A DNA stretch of 64,000 bases from Clavibacter sp. VKM Ac-2873 (GTDB lineage: Bacteria; Actinomycetota; Actinomycetes; Actinomycetales; Microbacteriaceae), in the NCBI RefSeq assembly GCF_015351075.1, contig NZ_JADKRS010000003.1, positions 186,001-250,000 of the forward strand. The letters are read 5' to 3'. This document shows positions 26,678 to 35,173 of the stretch, one piece after another. The notes under the pieces were generated by a model. It saw only the letters and a list, made by a program, of their open reading frames with translations. It was not told the DNA's origin and did no database searches. Made by a program: the position numbers and the translations under genes. The first letter of the stretch is position 1, and every line of letters begins with the position of its first letter.

Positions 26678-27507
26678 CGGCGGCGCAGCCCGACGTGCGC
26701 GAACGCATCGACGCCGTCTGGGATCGGCTCTCGCCCGCCGAGCGCCGGGTCGCCGCGATGGTCCGCCACGACCCGGAGCTCCTGCTCGTCGGGACCTCCG
26801 CGCACCTCGCCGCCGAGTCCGGGACGTCGAAGGCCACCGTCTCGCGGCTCGTGCGCTCCCTCGGCTTCCAGGACGCTGCCGACGTGCGGCGGGAGCTCAT
26901 GGCCGCCCGGGGCAGCGGGATGCCGTGGGTGGCGGAGGACGCCGCTCACGTCGACCAGCGCGCCGTCGAATCCCGGAACCTCCACGCGGCGTTCGCGTCC
27001 CTCGCGCGCGCGGATCGCGCGCGCCTCGCCCGCCGGATCGTGCGCGCCCGCCGGGTGATGCTGTTCGGGGAACGCGGAGCGCACCCGGTCGCGCTCCAGC
27101 TCCGGTCCCAGCTCCTCCAGGTGCGACCGGATGTGCGCATCGTCCCCGCGCCCGGGCAACGCCTGGGAGAGGAGGTCGCCGACCTCGACCGGCGTGACGT
27201 GGTCGTCATCGTCTCCGTGCGCCGACACGCTGCGGGGATCGACCGGCTGGTCCAGCTCTGCGTCGCGTCGGGAGCCGACGTCGTCGTGCTCGGCGACCCG
27301 ACGGCAGCCGTGCTCGCCGCGCCCGCCGCCACGACGATCCTCTGCCCCGTGGACTCGCCGTCGGCGTTCGACTCGCTCGCGGCGATGTTCGCCGTGGTCG
27401 CCGCGATCGCGAACGACGTCTACGACGCCGCGGGTCGGACGGGTCGGGACCGCATCGCGGCCATCGCGACCACCTACGACGCACTGGACGAGCTCGCCCG
27501 ACCGTAG
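26674..27507 (+). CDS. RpiR family transcriptional regulator
   Basis: 277 residues. N-terminal HTH_6 domain (LSPAERRVAAMVRHDPELLL, then SGTSKATVSRLVRSLGFQ) and a C-terminal SIS sugar-isomerase-like domain (VMLFGERGAHPVALQLRSQL). Start ATG overlaps the AllC stop (ATGA), so it is made with the enzymes it probably regulates. RpiR proteins usually bind phosphosugars; members inside allantoin clusters are likely to sense a purine-derived intermediate. It is followed by a 360-base gap before the urate genes. Confidence 0.9.
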   Translation: MTAAQPDVRERIDAVWDRLSPAERRVAAMVRHDPELLLVGTSAHLAAESGTSKATVSRLVRSLGFQDAADVRRELMAARGSGMPWVAEDAAHVDQRAVESRNLHAAFASLARADRARLARRIVRARRVMLFGERGAHPVALQLRSQLLQVRPDVRIVPAPGQRLGEEVADLDRRDVVVIVSVRRHAAGIDRLVQLCVASGADVVVLGDPTAAVLAAPAATTILCPVDSPSAFDSLAAMFAVVAAIANDVYDAAGRTGRDRIAAIATTYDALDELARP

Positions 27508-27805
27508 GCGGCGCCGGCGCTCCCGTTCCGAGGCCGGTGCGCCGCGACCACCCTCAACACGCCGGCAACAAGGAGGAAACATCCGCCTCGTACGGTCGAT
27601 GACAGGAACGATCGCCGCACACCGGAGGGAGCCAGCGATGTCGCGTACGTCCTCGTCCGTCGCTCGCACCGCCTGGAACCGCGGGGCGATCGCGCACGGA
27701 AGGCAACCCCCGGTCCGTCCCTGAGCGGGACGCTGCCTCCGACCGGCGCTCGACCGGTCGCCCGCTGCATCCGCAGCCCCTTCTCGCGCGATCGTCAGGA
27801 CCGAC
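27508..27805. other. Intergenic region before the urate genes
   Basis: A gap between the RpiR gene and the urate genes. It holds an AAGGAGG (27570-27576) with no start codon after it, a TACGGT -10 candidate at 27591-27596 and one mini-ORF at 27638. No riboswitch or repeat could be recognised; a purine or xanthine riboswitch was looked for without result. Confidence 0.5.
27638..27724 (+). CDS. Possible 28-residue mini-ORF
   Basis: ATG with GGAGGG eight bases upstream encodes a short, Arg/Ser-rich peptide ending in GRQPPVRP. It lies downstream of a plausible TACGGT -10 box. It could be a leader peptide of the urate genes or chance; nothing is recognised in it. Confidence 0.3.
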   Translation: MSRTSSSVARTAWNRGAIAHGRQPPVRP

Positions 27806-27871
27806 ATGACCTCCACCATGAGCCGTGCGCTCGTCCCCTCCCCCGACCACCGCCTCGGGATGACCCCGTGA
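27806..27871 (+). CDS. Possible 21-residue leader peptide coupled to uraH
   Basis: ATG with AGGA five bases upstream; the peptide ends GMTP and its TGA overlaps the uraH GTG in GTGA, the same four-base coupling used by confirmed gene pairs in this window. This suggests that ribosomes finishing it restart on uraH, which itself has no good Shine-Dalgarno. Function beyond coupling is unknown. Confidence 0.4.
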   Translation: MTSTMSRALVPSPDHRLGMTP

Positions 27872-28212
27872 CCGCGGCCATGCCCACGACGCTTTCGACG
27901 CACGTCCTCGACACCAGCCGAGGTGAGCCCGTCCGGGGCCTCCGCGTGGATCTCGCTCGCGCGGACACCGGCGACCGCATCGGCTCGGCCTCGACCGACG
28001 ACGACGGCCGCGTCGCCGCATTCGCCGAGGCGCTCTCCGCCGGCACCTACACGATGACGTTCGACACCGGCGCGTACTTCGCGTCGACGGCCACGGTGCA
28101 CTTCTTCCCGCACATCACCGTGGCGTTCACGATCCCGGACGGGGCTGCATCGCACTACCACGTGCCCCTGCTGCTGAGCCCGTTCGCCTACTCCACCTAT
28201 CGAGGGAGCTGA
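27868..28212 (+). CDS. uraH: Hydroxyisourate hydrolase
   Basis: 114 residues, transthyretin-like fold. Catalytic residues fit: His in LSTHVLDTSRGEPVRGLRVD, Arg in that same stretch, His in the HYHVPLLLSPFAYSTYRGS region, and the diagnostic C-terminal YRGS. It hydrolyses 5-hydroxyisourate, the uricase product, to OHCU. GTG 27868 is used because it overlaps a leader ORF; ATG 27880 is the alternative. Uricase begins three bases after its stop. Confidence 0.95.
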   Translation: MTAAMPTTLSTHVLDTSRGEPVRGLRVDLARADTGDRIGSASTDDDGRVAAFAEALSAGTYTMTFDTGAYFASTATVHFFPHITVAFTIPDGAASHYHVPLLLSPFAYSTYRGS

Positions 28213-28215
28213 CCG

Positions 28216-29133
28216 ATGCCCCATCCTCCCGGTTTCGTCCTCGGAACCCATCAGTACGGCAAGGCCGAGGTCCGACTCGTGCGCGTCACCCGCGACACGT
28301 CCCAGCACGCCATCGAGGACCTCAGCGTGACGACGCAGATGCGCGGCGCGGCACTGGACGAGTCCTATTACAGCGGGGACAACTCGCTCGTCCACGCGAC
28401 CGACTCCCAGAAGAACACCATCTACGCGTTCGCGAAGAGGTTCGGCGTGCGCAGCCCCGAACGATTCCTCCTCACCCTCGCCTCCCACTTCATGGACACC
28501 TTCCCGCAGTACGACGGCTGCACGCTCTCCGCGGAGCAGTACGGCTGGTCGCGGATCACCGCGGACGGCGCACCCCACCACCACTCGTTCGTCCGAACCG
28601 GCGGAGGGACCCGCACCAGCGTCGTGCAGAGGGACGCCGCGACCGTGCACGTGCTCGGCGGCGTGACGGATCTGACCGTCCTCAAGTCCGGCGGCAGCGA
28701 ATTCCACGGGTTCCCGCGCACGGAGCACACGACGCTCGGCGAGACCGCGGACCGCGTCCTCGCGACGGATGTCACCGCGCGCTGGCGCTACGGGGAGGCC
28801 GCGGCGGACACGACGGACTTCGACGATGTGCACGACCGAGCTGTCGCGGCCCTGCTCGAGGCCTTCGCCACCGTGCATTCCCTCGCATTGCAGCAGACGC
28901 TCTTCGCGATGGGTCGAGCCGTCCTCGAAGCCTGCCCGGAACTCGCGGAGGTGAGGCTCGCGATGCCGAACAACCACCACTTCCCGGTCGATCTCGCGCC
29001 CTTCGGCCTCACGAACGACAACGAGGTCTTCTTCGCCGCGGACCGCCCCTACGGCCTGATCAACGGTTCGGTCGTGCGGGACGGCGAGCCCGCAGAACCC
29101 GGTGCATGGGTGTCCGTCCCCGGGTTCCTGTGA
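28216..29133 (+). CDS. Urate oxidase (uricase)
   Basis: 305 residues, tandem T-fold protein without cofactor. The catalytic Thr is in NSLVHATDSQKNTIYAFAKR, the diagnostic uricase stretch; the substrate-binding Phe and Arg lie in the FMDTF and later segments and the His/Asn in MPNNHHFPVDL. It oxidises urate to 5-hydroxyisourate with O2 and releases H2O2. GAGGGAG is seven bases before the ATG. It is translationally linked to uraH and to the decarboxylase after it. Confidence 0.96.
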   Translation: MPHPPGFVLGTHQYGKAEVRLVRVTRDTSQHAIEDLSVTTQMRGAALDESYYSGDNSLVHATDSQKNTIYAFAKRFGVRSPERFLLTLASHFMDTFPQYDGCTLSAEQYGWSRITADGAPHHHSFVRTGGGTRTSVVQRDAATVHVLGGVTDLTVLKSGGSEFHGFPRTEHTTLGETADRVLATDVTARWRYGEAAADTTDFDDVHDRAVAALLEAFATVHSLALQQTLFAMGRAVLEACPELAEVRLAMPNNHHFPVDLAPFGLTNDNEVFFAADRPYGLINGSVVRDGEPAEPGAWVSVPGFL

Positions 29134-29651
29134 ACGACGTGGTCGTCGACGGCGCACGATGGCACGAGTTCCTCGCCATGCCCCCTCGCGCCGCGCAGGA
29201 GCTCGCGCTGGGGTGGGCGGCGATCCCCTCCTGGGCGTCCGCCCTCGCCGCGGGGCGCCCCTACGGCTCCGTGGCGGAGCTGAGCGGGGCGGCGAGCGCC
29301 GCAGCCGATGCATGGACGTGGCCCGAGGTGATGGCGGCCCTGTCGGAGCACCCCCGCATCGGGCAGCGGGCGGCGGAGACGAGCCGCGCTGCGTCGTCAT
29401 CGGCGTTCGAGCAGGCCGCGTCCGCGCGCTCGGATCCCGACACCACGTCGGCGATCCGGGCGGGCAACGTCGCGTACGAGGATCGGTTCGGGTGGGTGTT
29501 CCTCATCCGCGCGGCAGGACGCTCTGCCCCCGAGATCCTCCTCGAGCTGCAGCGCCGATCGCAGAACGGCGTCGCCGACGAGCAGGTCGAGGTGCGGGCG
29601 GCCCTCCGCGACATCGCCCTCCTCCGCATCGACCGCGCGTTCGGGCGCTGA
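29130..29651 (+). CDS. uraD: OHCU decarboxylase
   Basis: 173 residues, all-helical. The catalytic His is in SEHPRIG; other active-site residues are in YEDRFGWVFLIRAAGRSAPE followed by ILLELQRR, which is the family signature. It converts OHCU to (S)-allantoin, the substrate of the allantoinase at 21269. The GTG at 29130 overlaps the uricase stop (GTGA); an ATG at 29106 would overlap by 28 bases and is less likely. Confidence 0.95.
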   Translation: MNDVVVDGARWHEFLAMPPRAAQELALGWAAIPSWASALAAGRPYGSVAELSGAASAAADAWTWPEVMAALSEHPRIGQRAAETSRAASSSAFEQAASARSDPDTTSAIRAGNVAYEDRFGWVFLIRAAGRSAPEILLELQRRSQNGVADEQVEVRAALRDIALLRIDRAFGR

Positions 29652-29692
29652 CGCCGCTGACCCCTCCGGGCGCGCGGACGAGCGTGCGCGGA

Positions 29693-30091
29693 TCAGCCCC
29701 GCACGACCAGCGCCGCGAGCCGGTCGAGGTCCGCCGCGACGAGCGCCGCGTCCTCCGCGAACGCGACGTCGGTCACGCCCGGCCGCCGGAACAGCGTGAA
29801 CACGACTTCGCTGCCGTCGTCGTTCGGGAGGACGCGCAGCGGGTTGCGGACCACGGTGCCGTCGGGGAGCGTCACGTCGTGGTCGAGGATCCCGAGCTCG
29901 CGCGGGCCCGTGAACGCGATCTCGATCGGGCCCATCGGCGAGTCCGACAGCCAGCGCCCGCCCTCGAGCCGGATCCCCGAGCTGACGCCCGCCGCCCACT
30001 CGGGCAGCCGGGCGGGATCCCCCGCGACGGCCACCACGGACGCCACGTCGGCGTCGACGGATCGGGTGATGTGCAGCGCGGGCCAGGTCAC
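29693..30091 (-). CDS. SRPBCC (polyketide cyclase-like) protein
   Basis: 132 residues with the START/Bet v1-like beta pattern: HITRSVDADVASVVAVAGDP, then GGRWLSDSPMGPIEIAF. Members bind small hydrophobic ligands; no catalytic residues can be named. GTG 30091 follows a TAGCGT -10 box by exactly six bases (leaderless). It lies convergent to the decarboxylase and marks the point where normal genome composition returns. Confidence 0.75.
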   Translation of the reverse strand: MTWPALHITRSVDADVASVVAVAGDPARLPEWAAGVSSGIRLEGGRWLSDSPMGPIEIAFTGPRELGILDHDVTLPDGTVVRNPLRVLPNDDGSEVVFTLFRRPGVTDVAFAEDAALVAADLDRLAALVVRG

Positions 30092-30150
30092 GGTCCGACG
30101 CTACCCGGGGGCGGCGCGATGGCGGGCGCCGGATGAGGCGCCCGCCCGCC

Positions 30151-30831
30151 TCAGTACTCGATCCGCCCGTGCCGGCTGTGGAACTCCCCCGTCGGCCCGT
30201 CGGGCCCCACGAGCGCCATCGCGACGGTCGCGTCGGTGCCCTCGGTCACGGTCTGGTGGCCGGTGTTGCCGTTGAACTCCGTCGCGGTGTAGCCGGGGTC
30301 GGTGGCGTTGATCCGGAAGCTCGGCAGGTTCTTGGCGTACTGCACGGTCGCGGTGATGAGGGCGGCCTTCGAGGTCGCGTAGGGGACGGTCATCACGTGG
30401 CGCTCGTCGGTGCCGTCGCCGGCGAGGGCGCGCGGCCAGCCGACGCCCGAGGCGACGTTGACGATCACGGGGGCCGCCGATGCGCGCAGCAGCGGCAGCG
30501 AGGCCTGCGTCACGCGCACCACGGCGACGACGTTCGTCTGCAGCACGGCCAGCATCGCCTCGGGCGTGAGGTCGTCGACGCCCTGCGCGCCGCCGAGGAT
30601 CCCGGCGTTGTTGACGAGCACGTCGAGCGCCGGCAGCGAGGCGATGGCGCGCTCGACGCTCGCCTGGTCGTCGACGTCGAGCTGCACGGGGTGGGCGCCC
30701 ACCGTGCGGGCGGCGTCGCCGTCGGCGGTGTCGCGCATGCCGGCGTGCACGGTGTGGCCGGCCTCGACGAGGCGGCGGGCGGTCTCGAGGCCGAGGCCCC
30801 GGTTGGATCCGGTGATGAGTGTCGTGGTCAT
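30151..30831 (-). CDS. Short-chain dehydrogenase/reductase
   Basis: 226 residues, classical SDR: TGSNRGLG at residues 7-14, VNNAGILGG, a catalytic Ser in NVASGVGW, and Tyr/Lys in VPYATSKAAL. The Arg after TGSN suggests NADP preference. Substrate unknown. ATG 30831 lies six bases after CAGGCT, a weak leaderless -10. It is divergent from the XRE regulator at 30933, which may control it. Confidence 0.93.
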   Translation of the reverse strand: MTTTLITGSNRGLGLETARRLVEAGHTVHAGMRDTADGDAARTVGAHPVQLDVDDQASVERAIASLPALDVLVNNAGILGGAQGVDDLTPEAMLAVLQTNVVAVVRVTQASLPLLRASAAPVIVNVASGVGWPRALAGDGTDERHVMTVPYATSKAALITATVQYAKNLPSFRINATDPGYTATEFNGNTGHQTVTEGTDATVAMALVGPDGPTGEFHSRHGRIEY

Positions 30832-30932
30832 GCCTAGAGCCTGCGCCCCTGCGCCCGCGCCGCCCAGGCACCGGTCGACGGGAGGACCGGCGGTACCAGG
30901 CTGATCCACCCGCCAGCGCGGAGGATGGGGGC

Positions 30933-31790
30933 ATGACCGAATTCGCGAGCGTCCTCCGCTCCTGGCGCGAGCGCGTGCAGCCGGCCGACGTGGGCCTGCC
31001 CGCGGGATCCCACCGCCGCACCGCGGGCCTCCGCCGCGAGGAGCTGGCTGCGCTCGCGGGCGTGAGCGTCGACTACGTGGTGCGGCTCGAGCAGGGCCGC
31101 TCGGTGAACCCGTCGCCGCAGATGCTCGGGGCGCTCGCCCGCGCGCTCCGGCTCACCGAGGACGAGCGCGACCACCTGCACCGGGTCGCGGGCGTCGCCC
31201 CGCCCGGCCGCGGCGAGGTGCCGCGGCACATCACGCCGGGCGTGCACCGCATCGTCGACCGGCTGGGCGACGTCCCCATCGCGGTGTTCACGGCGACGCA
31301 CGACATGCTCCTCTGGAACCCGCTGTGGGCGGCGCTGAACGGGGATCCGTCGACGCGCACCGGCTGGGACCGCAACCTCGTCTGGACCTACTTCACGCGA
31401 GGTCACGCGGGCACCGACTTCGATGCCGTGCACGAGGAGGAGTTCGCGCGCGACCTCACGGCGGACCTGCGCACGGCGGTCGGGCGCTACCCGGACGACC
31501 GCGCGCTCGGCCGGCTCGTCGCCCGGCTGCGCGCCGAGGTGCCGGAGTTCGCACGCCGCTGGAGCGAGGCGCGCGTCGCCGAGCACAGGTCGAGCCGCAA
31601 GACCGTCACGAGCACCGCGGTCGGCCCCATCACGATCGACTGCGACACCCTCTCGGTGCCGGGCAGCGACCTCCGCATCGTCGTCTACACGGCCGAGCCC
31701 GGCAGCACGGACGAGGCGCGGCTCGACCTGCTGCGGGTCACGGGGCTGCAGGCGCTCACGACGGCGCCCGTGGAGGTGGCGGGGCCCTGA
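30933..31790 (+). CDS. XRE family regulator with MmyB-like ligand domain
   Basis: 285 residues. The N-terminal HTH_31 domain has the hallmark RRTAGLRREELAALAGVSVD followed by YVVRLEQGR; the C-terminal half (VPIAVFTATHDMLLWNPLWA, then HEEEFARDLTADLRTAVGRY) is the MmyB ligand-binding PAS-like domain. Such proteins usually control a divergent SDR or oxidoreductase, which is exactly the arrangement here. GGAGGATG precedes the ATG. Confidence 0.92.
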   Translation: MTEFASVLRSWRERVQPADVGLPAGSHRRTAGLRREELAALAGVSVDYVVRLEQGRSVNPSPQMLGALARALRLTEDERDHLHRVAGVAPPGRGEVPRHITPGVHRIVDRLGDVPIAVFTATHDMLLWNPLWAALNGDPSTRTGWDRNLVWTYFTRGHAGTDFDAVHEEEFARDLTADLRTAVGRYPDDRALGRLVARLRAEVPEFARRWSEARVAEHRSSRKTVTSTAVGPITIDCDTLSVPGSDLRIVVYTAEPGSTDEARLDLLRVTGLQALTTAPVEVAGP

Positions 31791-31814
31791 TCCGCGCGCC
31801 GGCCCGCCACGCGA

Positions 31815-31861
31815 CGGAGCCCCGACCGCCGCGCGTCGAGGGCGCGGTGGCCGGGGCTCCG
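31815..31861. terminator. Bidirectional hairpin terminator
   Basis: CGGAGCCCCG (31815-31824) pairs with CGGGGCTCCG (31852-31861); inside, ACCGCCGCGC and GCGCGGT extend the stem. It lies between the convergent XRE regulator and GH3 genes. Confidence 0.65.
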
Positions 31862-31877
31862 GTCGGACGGGGTGGGA

Positions 31878-34271
31878 TCAGCTCGGCTCGAGCACCCGCT
31901 GCGGCACGGCGGACGCGTCCGCGGAGACCCCAGCGCGCTCGACCGACGTGCCCACGTACCGCTCGTCCGCGATGGTGACGTGGTGCACGGATCCGACGAC
32001 CTGGATCTCGGCCTCCGTCTCCTTCACCGCGCTGGACGGCCCGACCCACAGCTCGACCGCGCCCGGCTCGACCACGCGGCGGTACCGCAGGTCGGTGAGG
32101 GCGAGGCGGGTGGTGGGCACCCGGAACGTGACGCGCGCCGACTCGCCGGCCGCGAGATCCAGCCGCAGGTAGCCGAGCAGCTGCGCGACGGGCCGGGTGA
32201 CGCTGCCCTGCACGTCCCGCGCGTAGAGCTGCACGACGTCGGTGCCGTCGCGGTCGCCCGTGTTCCGCACCTCGACGGTCGCGGTGAAGGCCTCCCCCGC
32301 CGCGACCTCCGACGACACCACGGACAGTCCCGTGCGCGCGAACGTCGTGTACGACAGGCCGTGCCCGAACGGGAGGACGGGCGTGGGATCCGCGCTCGTC
32401 ACCTCGCTCGGGCCCCCGAGGATCGGGTGCAGGTACGAGAACGGCTGCGCGCCCGCGGACCGCGGGAGCGACACGGGCAGACGACCCGACGGCGACACCC
32501 GGCCGGAGAGCACACCCGCGATCGCGGACCCGCCCTCCTCGCCCGGGAAGAACGCCTGGAGCACGGCGGCCGGAGCCGAGTCGCCCTCGAGAGCCCACCC
32601 GACCGCGTATGGCCGGCCGGTGAGCAGCACCACGACCACGGGGGTCCCGGTGGCGCGAACGGCCTCGACCAGCTCGCGCTGCACGCCGGGCAGCTCCAGG
32701 CTCTCGACGTCGTTGCCCTCGCCGACCGTGCCGCGGCCGAACAGGCCCGCCCGGTCGCCGACGACCACGACCGCGAGGTCGGATCCGCGCGCCGCCTCGA
32801 CCGCGGCGTCGAACCCGGAGCGGTCGTCGCCCTCGACCTCGGCGCCCGCCACGAGCACCAGCTCGCTGTCGGGCAGCTCCGCGCGGAGCGCCTCGGCGAC
32901 GGTCGGGATCGCGAACCCGAGCGGCGTGCCCGGGTGGTGCGCGAGCACGTGGTTCGCGAACGAGTAGCAGCCCATGAGCGCCTCGGCGCTGTCCGCGTTG
33001 GGGCCGATGAGCGCGATCCGGGAGGGCGCTGCCCGCCCGGGAGCCGTGCGGCCGTCGCCCGCGAGCGGCAGCGTGCCGTCGTTCGCGAGCAGCACGATCG
33101 ACTCCTCCGCGAGCCGGCGCGCGACGTCCCGGTGGGCCGGGGTGTCGAGGTCGATCTCGGTGGGCGGATCCTCGAACGTCGCGTCGAGCAGCCCCAGCTC
33201 CTCCTTCTCGTCGAGCACGCGGAGCACGGCGCGGTCGACGAGCGACTCGTCGGCGAGCCCGGCGCGGATCCGCTCGGCCAGCGGCGCGAGGTACGCGTCG
33301 CCGGTGGGCAGCTCCACGTCGATGCCGGCGGCGAGCGCGAGCTCGGCCGCCTCGCCGCGGTCGCCCGCGACCGCGTGCATCACCTGGAGGAACGCGACGG
33401 AGAAGTAGTCGGAGACCACGACGCCGTCGAAGCCCCACCGGCCGCGGAGCACGTCGGTGAGGTACTCGGGGGTCGCGCCGACGGGCGCGCCGTCGATCTC
33501 CGCGTACGAGTTCATGACCGAGCGCACGCCGCCGTCGAGCACCGCCATCTCGAAGGGCGGCAGCAGCACGTCCTCCACGAAGCGCGGGCCCACATGCGCG
33601 GGCGCGTGGTTGCGGCCGGACTGCGAGACCGAGTAGCCGACGAAGTGCTTGAGCGTGGCGTGGATCCCGGCCGACTGCAGCCCGCGGACGTACGCCGTGC
33701 CGATGGTGCCGACCACGTACGGGTCCTCGGCGATGCACTCGTCGACGCGACCCCAGCGGGCGTCGCGGATCACGTCGAGCACGGGCGCGAGGCCCTGGTG
33801 CACGCCGAGCTCCTCCATCGACCCGCCGATGAGCGCGGCCATCTCCTCCACGAGGCCGGGATCGAAGGATGCGCCCCACGCGAGCGGCGTGGGGAAGGTC
33901 GCCGCCTGCCACGCGGCCAGCCCGGTGAGGCACTCCTCGTGCACGAGCGCCGGGATCCCGAGCCGCGTCTCCGTCCGCAGCCGCCTCTGCTCCGCCCACA
34001 GCCACGACGCGCGCTCGACGGGATCCACCGGCCGCGTGCCGTACACGCGGGTGAGGTGCCCGAGCCCGTGCGCGGTCGCCTCCTCGTAGCGGCCGGTCGT
34101 CGCCATCTCGCCCTGCATGGGCGCGACCACCTCGCCGCCCTGGTCGACCCAGTAGCCGACGATCTGCGCGAGCTTCTCCTCGAGGGTCATGCGCGCATGC
34201 AGCTGGCGCACGCGCTCCGAGACCTCGGGGAGCGCGACGACGCCGGGCGCCGACGTCTCCTCGCCCGTCAC
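31878..34271 (-). CDS. GH3 beta-glycosidase (beta-glucosidase/xylosidase)
   Basis: 797 residues: N-terminal TIM barrel (LAPVLDVIRDARWGRVDEC, KHFVGYS), nucleophile Asp in GVVVSDYFSVAF, second domain with SIVLLANDGTLPL, and a C-terminal fibronectin-type domain (EVRNTGDRDGTDVVQLY). No signal peptide, so it acts on imported oligosaccharides. It is the last gene of the sugar ABC operon; its GTG overlaps the MalG-like stop (GTGA). The sequence around KHFVGYS resembles beta-xylosidases, but glucoside activity is possible. Confidence 0.93.
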   Translation of the reverse strand: MTGEETSAPGVVALPEVSERVRQLHARMTLEEKLAQIVGYWVDQGGEVVAPMQGEMATTGRYEEATAHGLGHLTRVYGTRPVDPVERASWLWAEQRRLRTETRLGIPALVHEECLTGLAAWQAATFPTPLAWGASFDPGLVEEMAALIGGSMEELGVHQGLAPVLDVIRDARWGRVDECIAEDPYVVGTIGTAYVRGLQSAGIHATLKHFVGYSVSQSGRNHAPAHVGPRFVEDVLLPPFEMAVLDGGVRSVMNSYAEIDGAPVGATPEYLTDVLRGRWGFDGVVVSDYFSVAFLQVMHAVAGDRGEAAELALAAGIDVELPTGDAYLAPLAERIRAGLADESLVDRAVLRVLDEKEELGLLDATFEDPPTEIDLDTPAHRDVARRLAEESIVLLANDGTLPLAGDGRTAPGRAAPSRIALIGPNADSAEALMGCYSFANHVLAHHPGTPLGFAIPTVAEALRAELPDSELVLVAGAEVEGDDRSGFDAAVEAARGSDLAVVVVGDRAGLFGRGTVGEGNDVESLELPGVQRELVEAVRATGTPVVVVLLTGRPYAVGWALEGDSAPAAVLQAFFPGEEGGSAIAGVLSGRVSPSGRLPVSLPRSAGAQPFSYLHPILGGPSEVTSADPTPVLPFGHGLSYTTFARTGLSVVSSEVAAGEAFTATVEVRNTGDRDGTDVVQLYARDVQGSVTRPVAQLLGYLRLDLAAGESARVTFRVPTTRLALTDLRYRRVVEPGAVELWVGPSSAVKETEAEIQVVGSVHHVTIADERYVGTSVERAGVSADASAVPQRVLEPS

Positions 34272-35173
34272 CCCTTCACCGCGCCGGTGAGCCCGCCGAC
34301 GATGCGGCGCTCGAAGATCGAGAAGAAGATGAGCGCCGGGATCATCGACAGCGACGTGAACGCGAGCACCTTCGCCGTGTCGACGGAGTACTGCGAGGAG
34401 AACGACTGCACGCCGAGCGGCAGCGTGTAGTTCGACGCGTCGCTCAGGAGGAACAGCGGCAGCAGGTAGCTGTTCCAGCTGCCGATGAACGCGAGGATGC
34501 CCACCGTGATGACGCCCGGCATCGACAGCCGCACGACCATGCGGAAGAAGAACCCGATGCGGCTGCACCCGTCGATGAACGCGGCCTCCTGGATCTCGTC
34601 CGGGATGGCCCTGAGGAACGGCACCAGGATGATGATCGTCGTCGGGAGCGCGAACGCGATCTGCGGGAGGATGATCCCCGGCAGCGAGTTCGTGAGGCCG
34701 AGCGACCGGATCACGATGTAGAGCGGCGTGATCGCCACGGTGATGGGGAACATGAGCCCCGACGCGAACAGCGCGTAGAGCGCTCCCCGGCCGAAGAACG
34801 TGTACCTGGCCAGCACGTAGCTCGCCATGAGCCCGAGCACGACCGCGCCGACCGTGGTGCCCACGGCCGCGATCACCGAGTTGCCCACCTGCCGCCAGAA
34901 CATCGAGCCGCCGAGCACGTCGAGGTAGTTCTGGATCTGGAACGGCGACGGGAAGCCCGCCGGATCGGTCGTGATCTGCGCGTTCGTGCGGAACCCGCCC
35001 AGGATGATGTACGCCACCGGCGTCAGCATCAGGGCGATCAGCACGACCGCGACGAGGTAGGGGATGGGGTTGTTCCCCTGGCCGGGCGTCTTCGCCCGCC
35101 GGGGCTTCGGCGTCTTCGCCGAGGAGGTGGGATCCAGGTCCGCGTTGCGCGGAGCCGCGGTGACAGCGGTCAC
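34268..35173 (-). CDS. Carbohydrate ABC transporter permease, MalG type
   Basis: 301 residues with six transmembrane segments and the EAA loop IPDEIQEAAFIDGCSRIGFF near residues 200-220. A cytoplasmic N-terminal tail of about 40 residues is rich in Lys/Pro. It pairs with the MalF-type permease before it. GTG start overlaps the upstream stop by four bases and its own stop overlaps the GH3 start. The ATPase is not in the operon; as usual for these systems a shared MsiK-like ATPase probably serves it. Confidence 0.95.
   Translation of the reverse strand: MTAVTAAPRNADLDPTSSAKTPKPRRAKTPGQGNNPIPYLVAVVLIALMLTPVAYIILGGFRTNAQITTDPAGFPSPFQIQNYLDVLGGSMFWRQVGNSVIAAVGTTVGAVVLGLMASYVLARYTFFGRGALYALFASGLMFPITVAITPLYIVIRSLGLTNSLPGIILPQIAFALPTTIIILVPFLRAIPDEIQEAAFIDGCSRIGFFFRMVVRLSMPGVITVGILAFIGSWNSYLLPLFLLSDASNYTLPLGVQSFSSQYSVDTAKVLAFTSLSMIPALIFFSIFERRIVGGLTGAVKG

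Noticed and set aside
27570-27600. AAGGAGG at 27570-27576 as a ribosome binding site
   Set aside because: No ATG, GTG or TTG follows at usable distance in a reading frame of any length.
27690-27760. A stretch with GGCAACCCCC that recalled SAM-type riboswitches
   Set aside because: The other conserved helices could not be found, and the downstream genes degrade urate, which does not fit a SAM switch.
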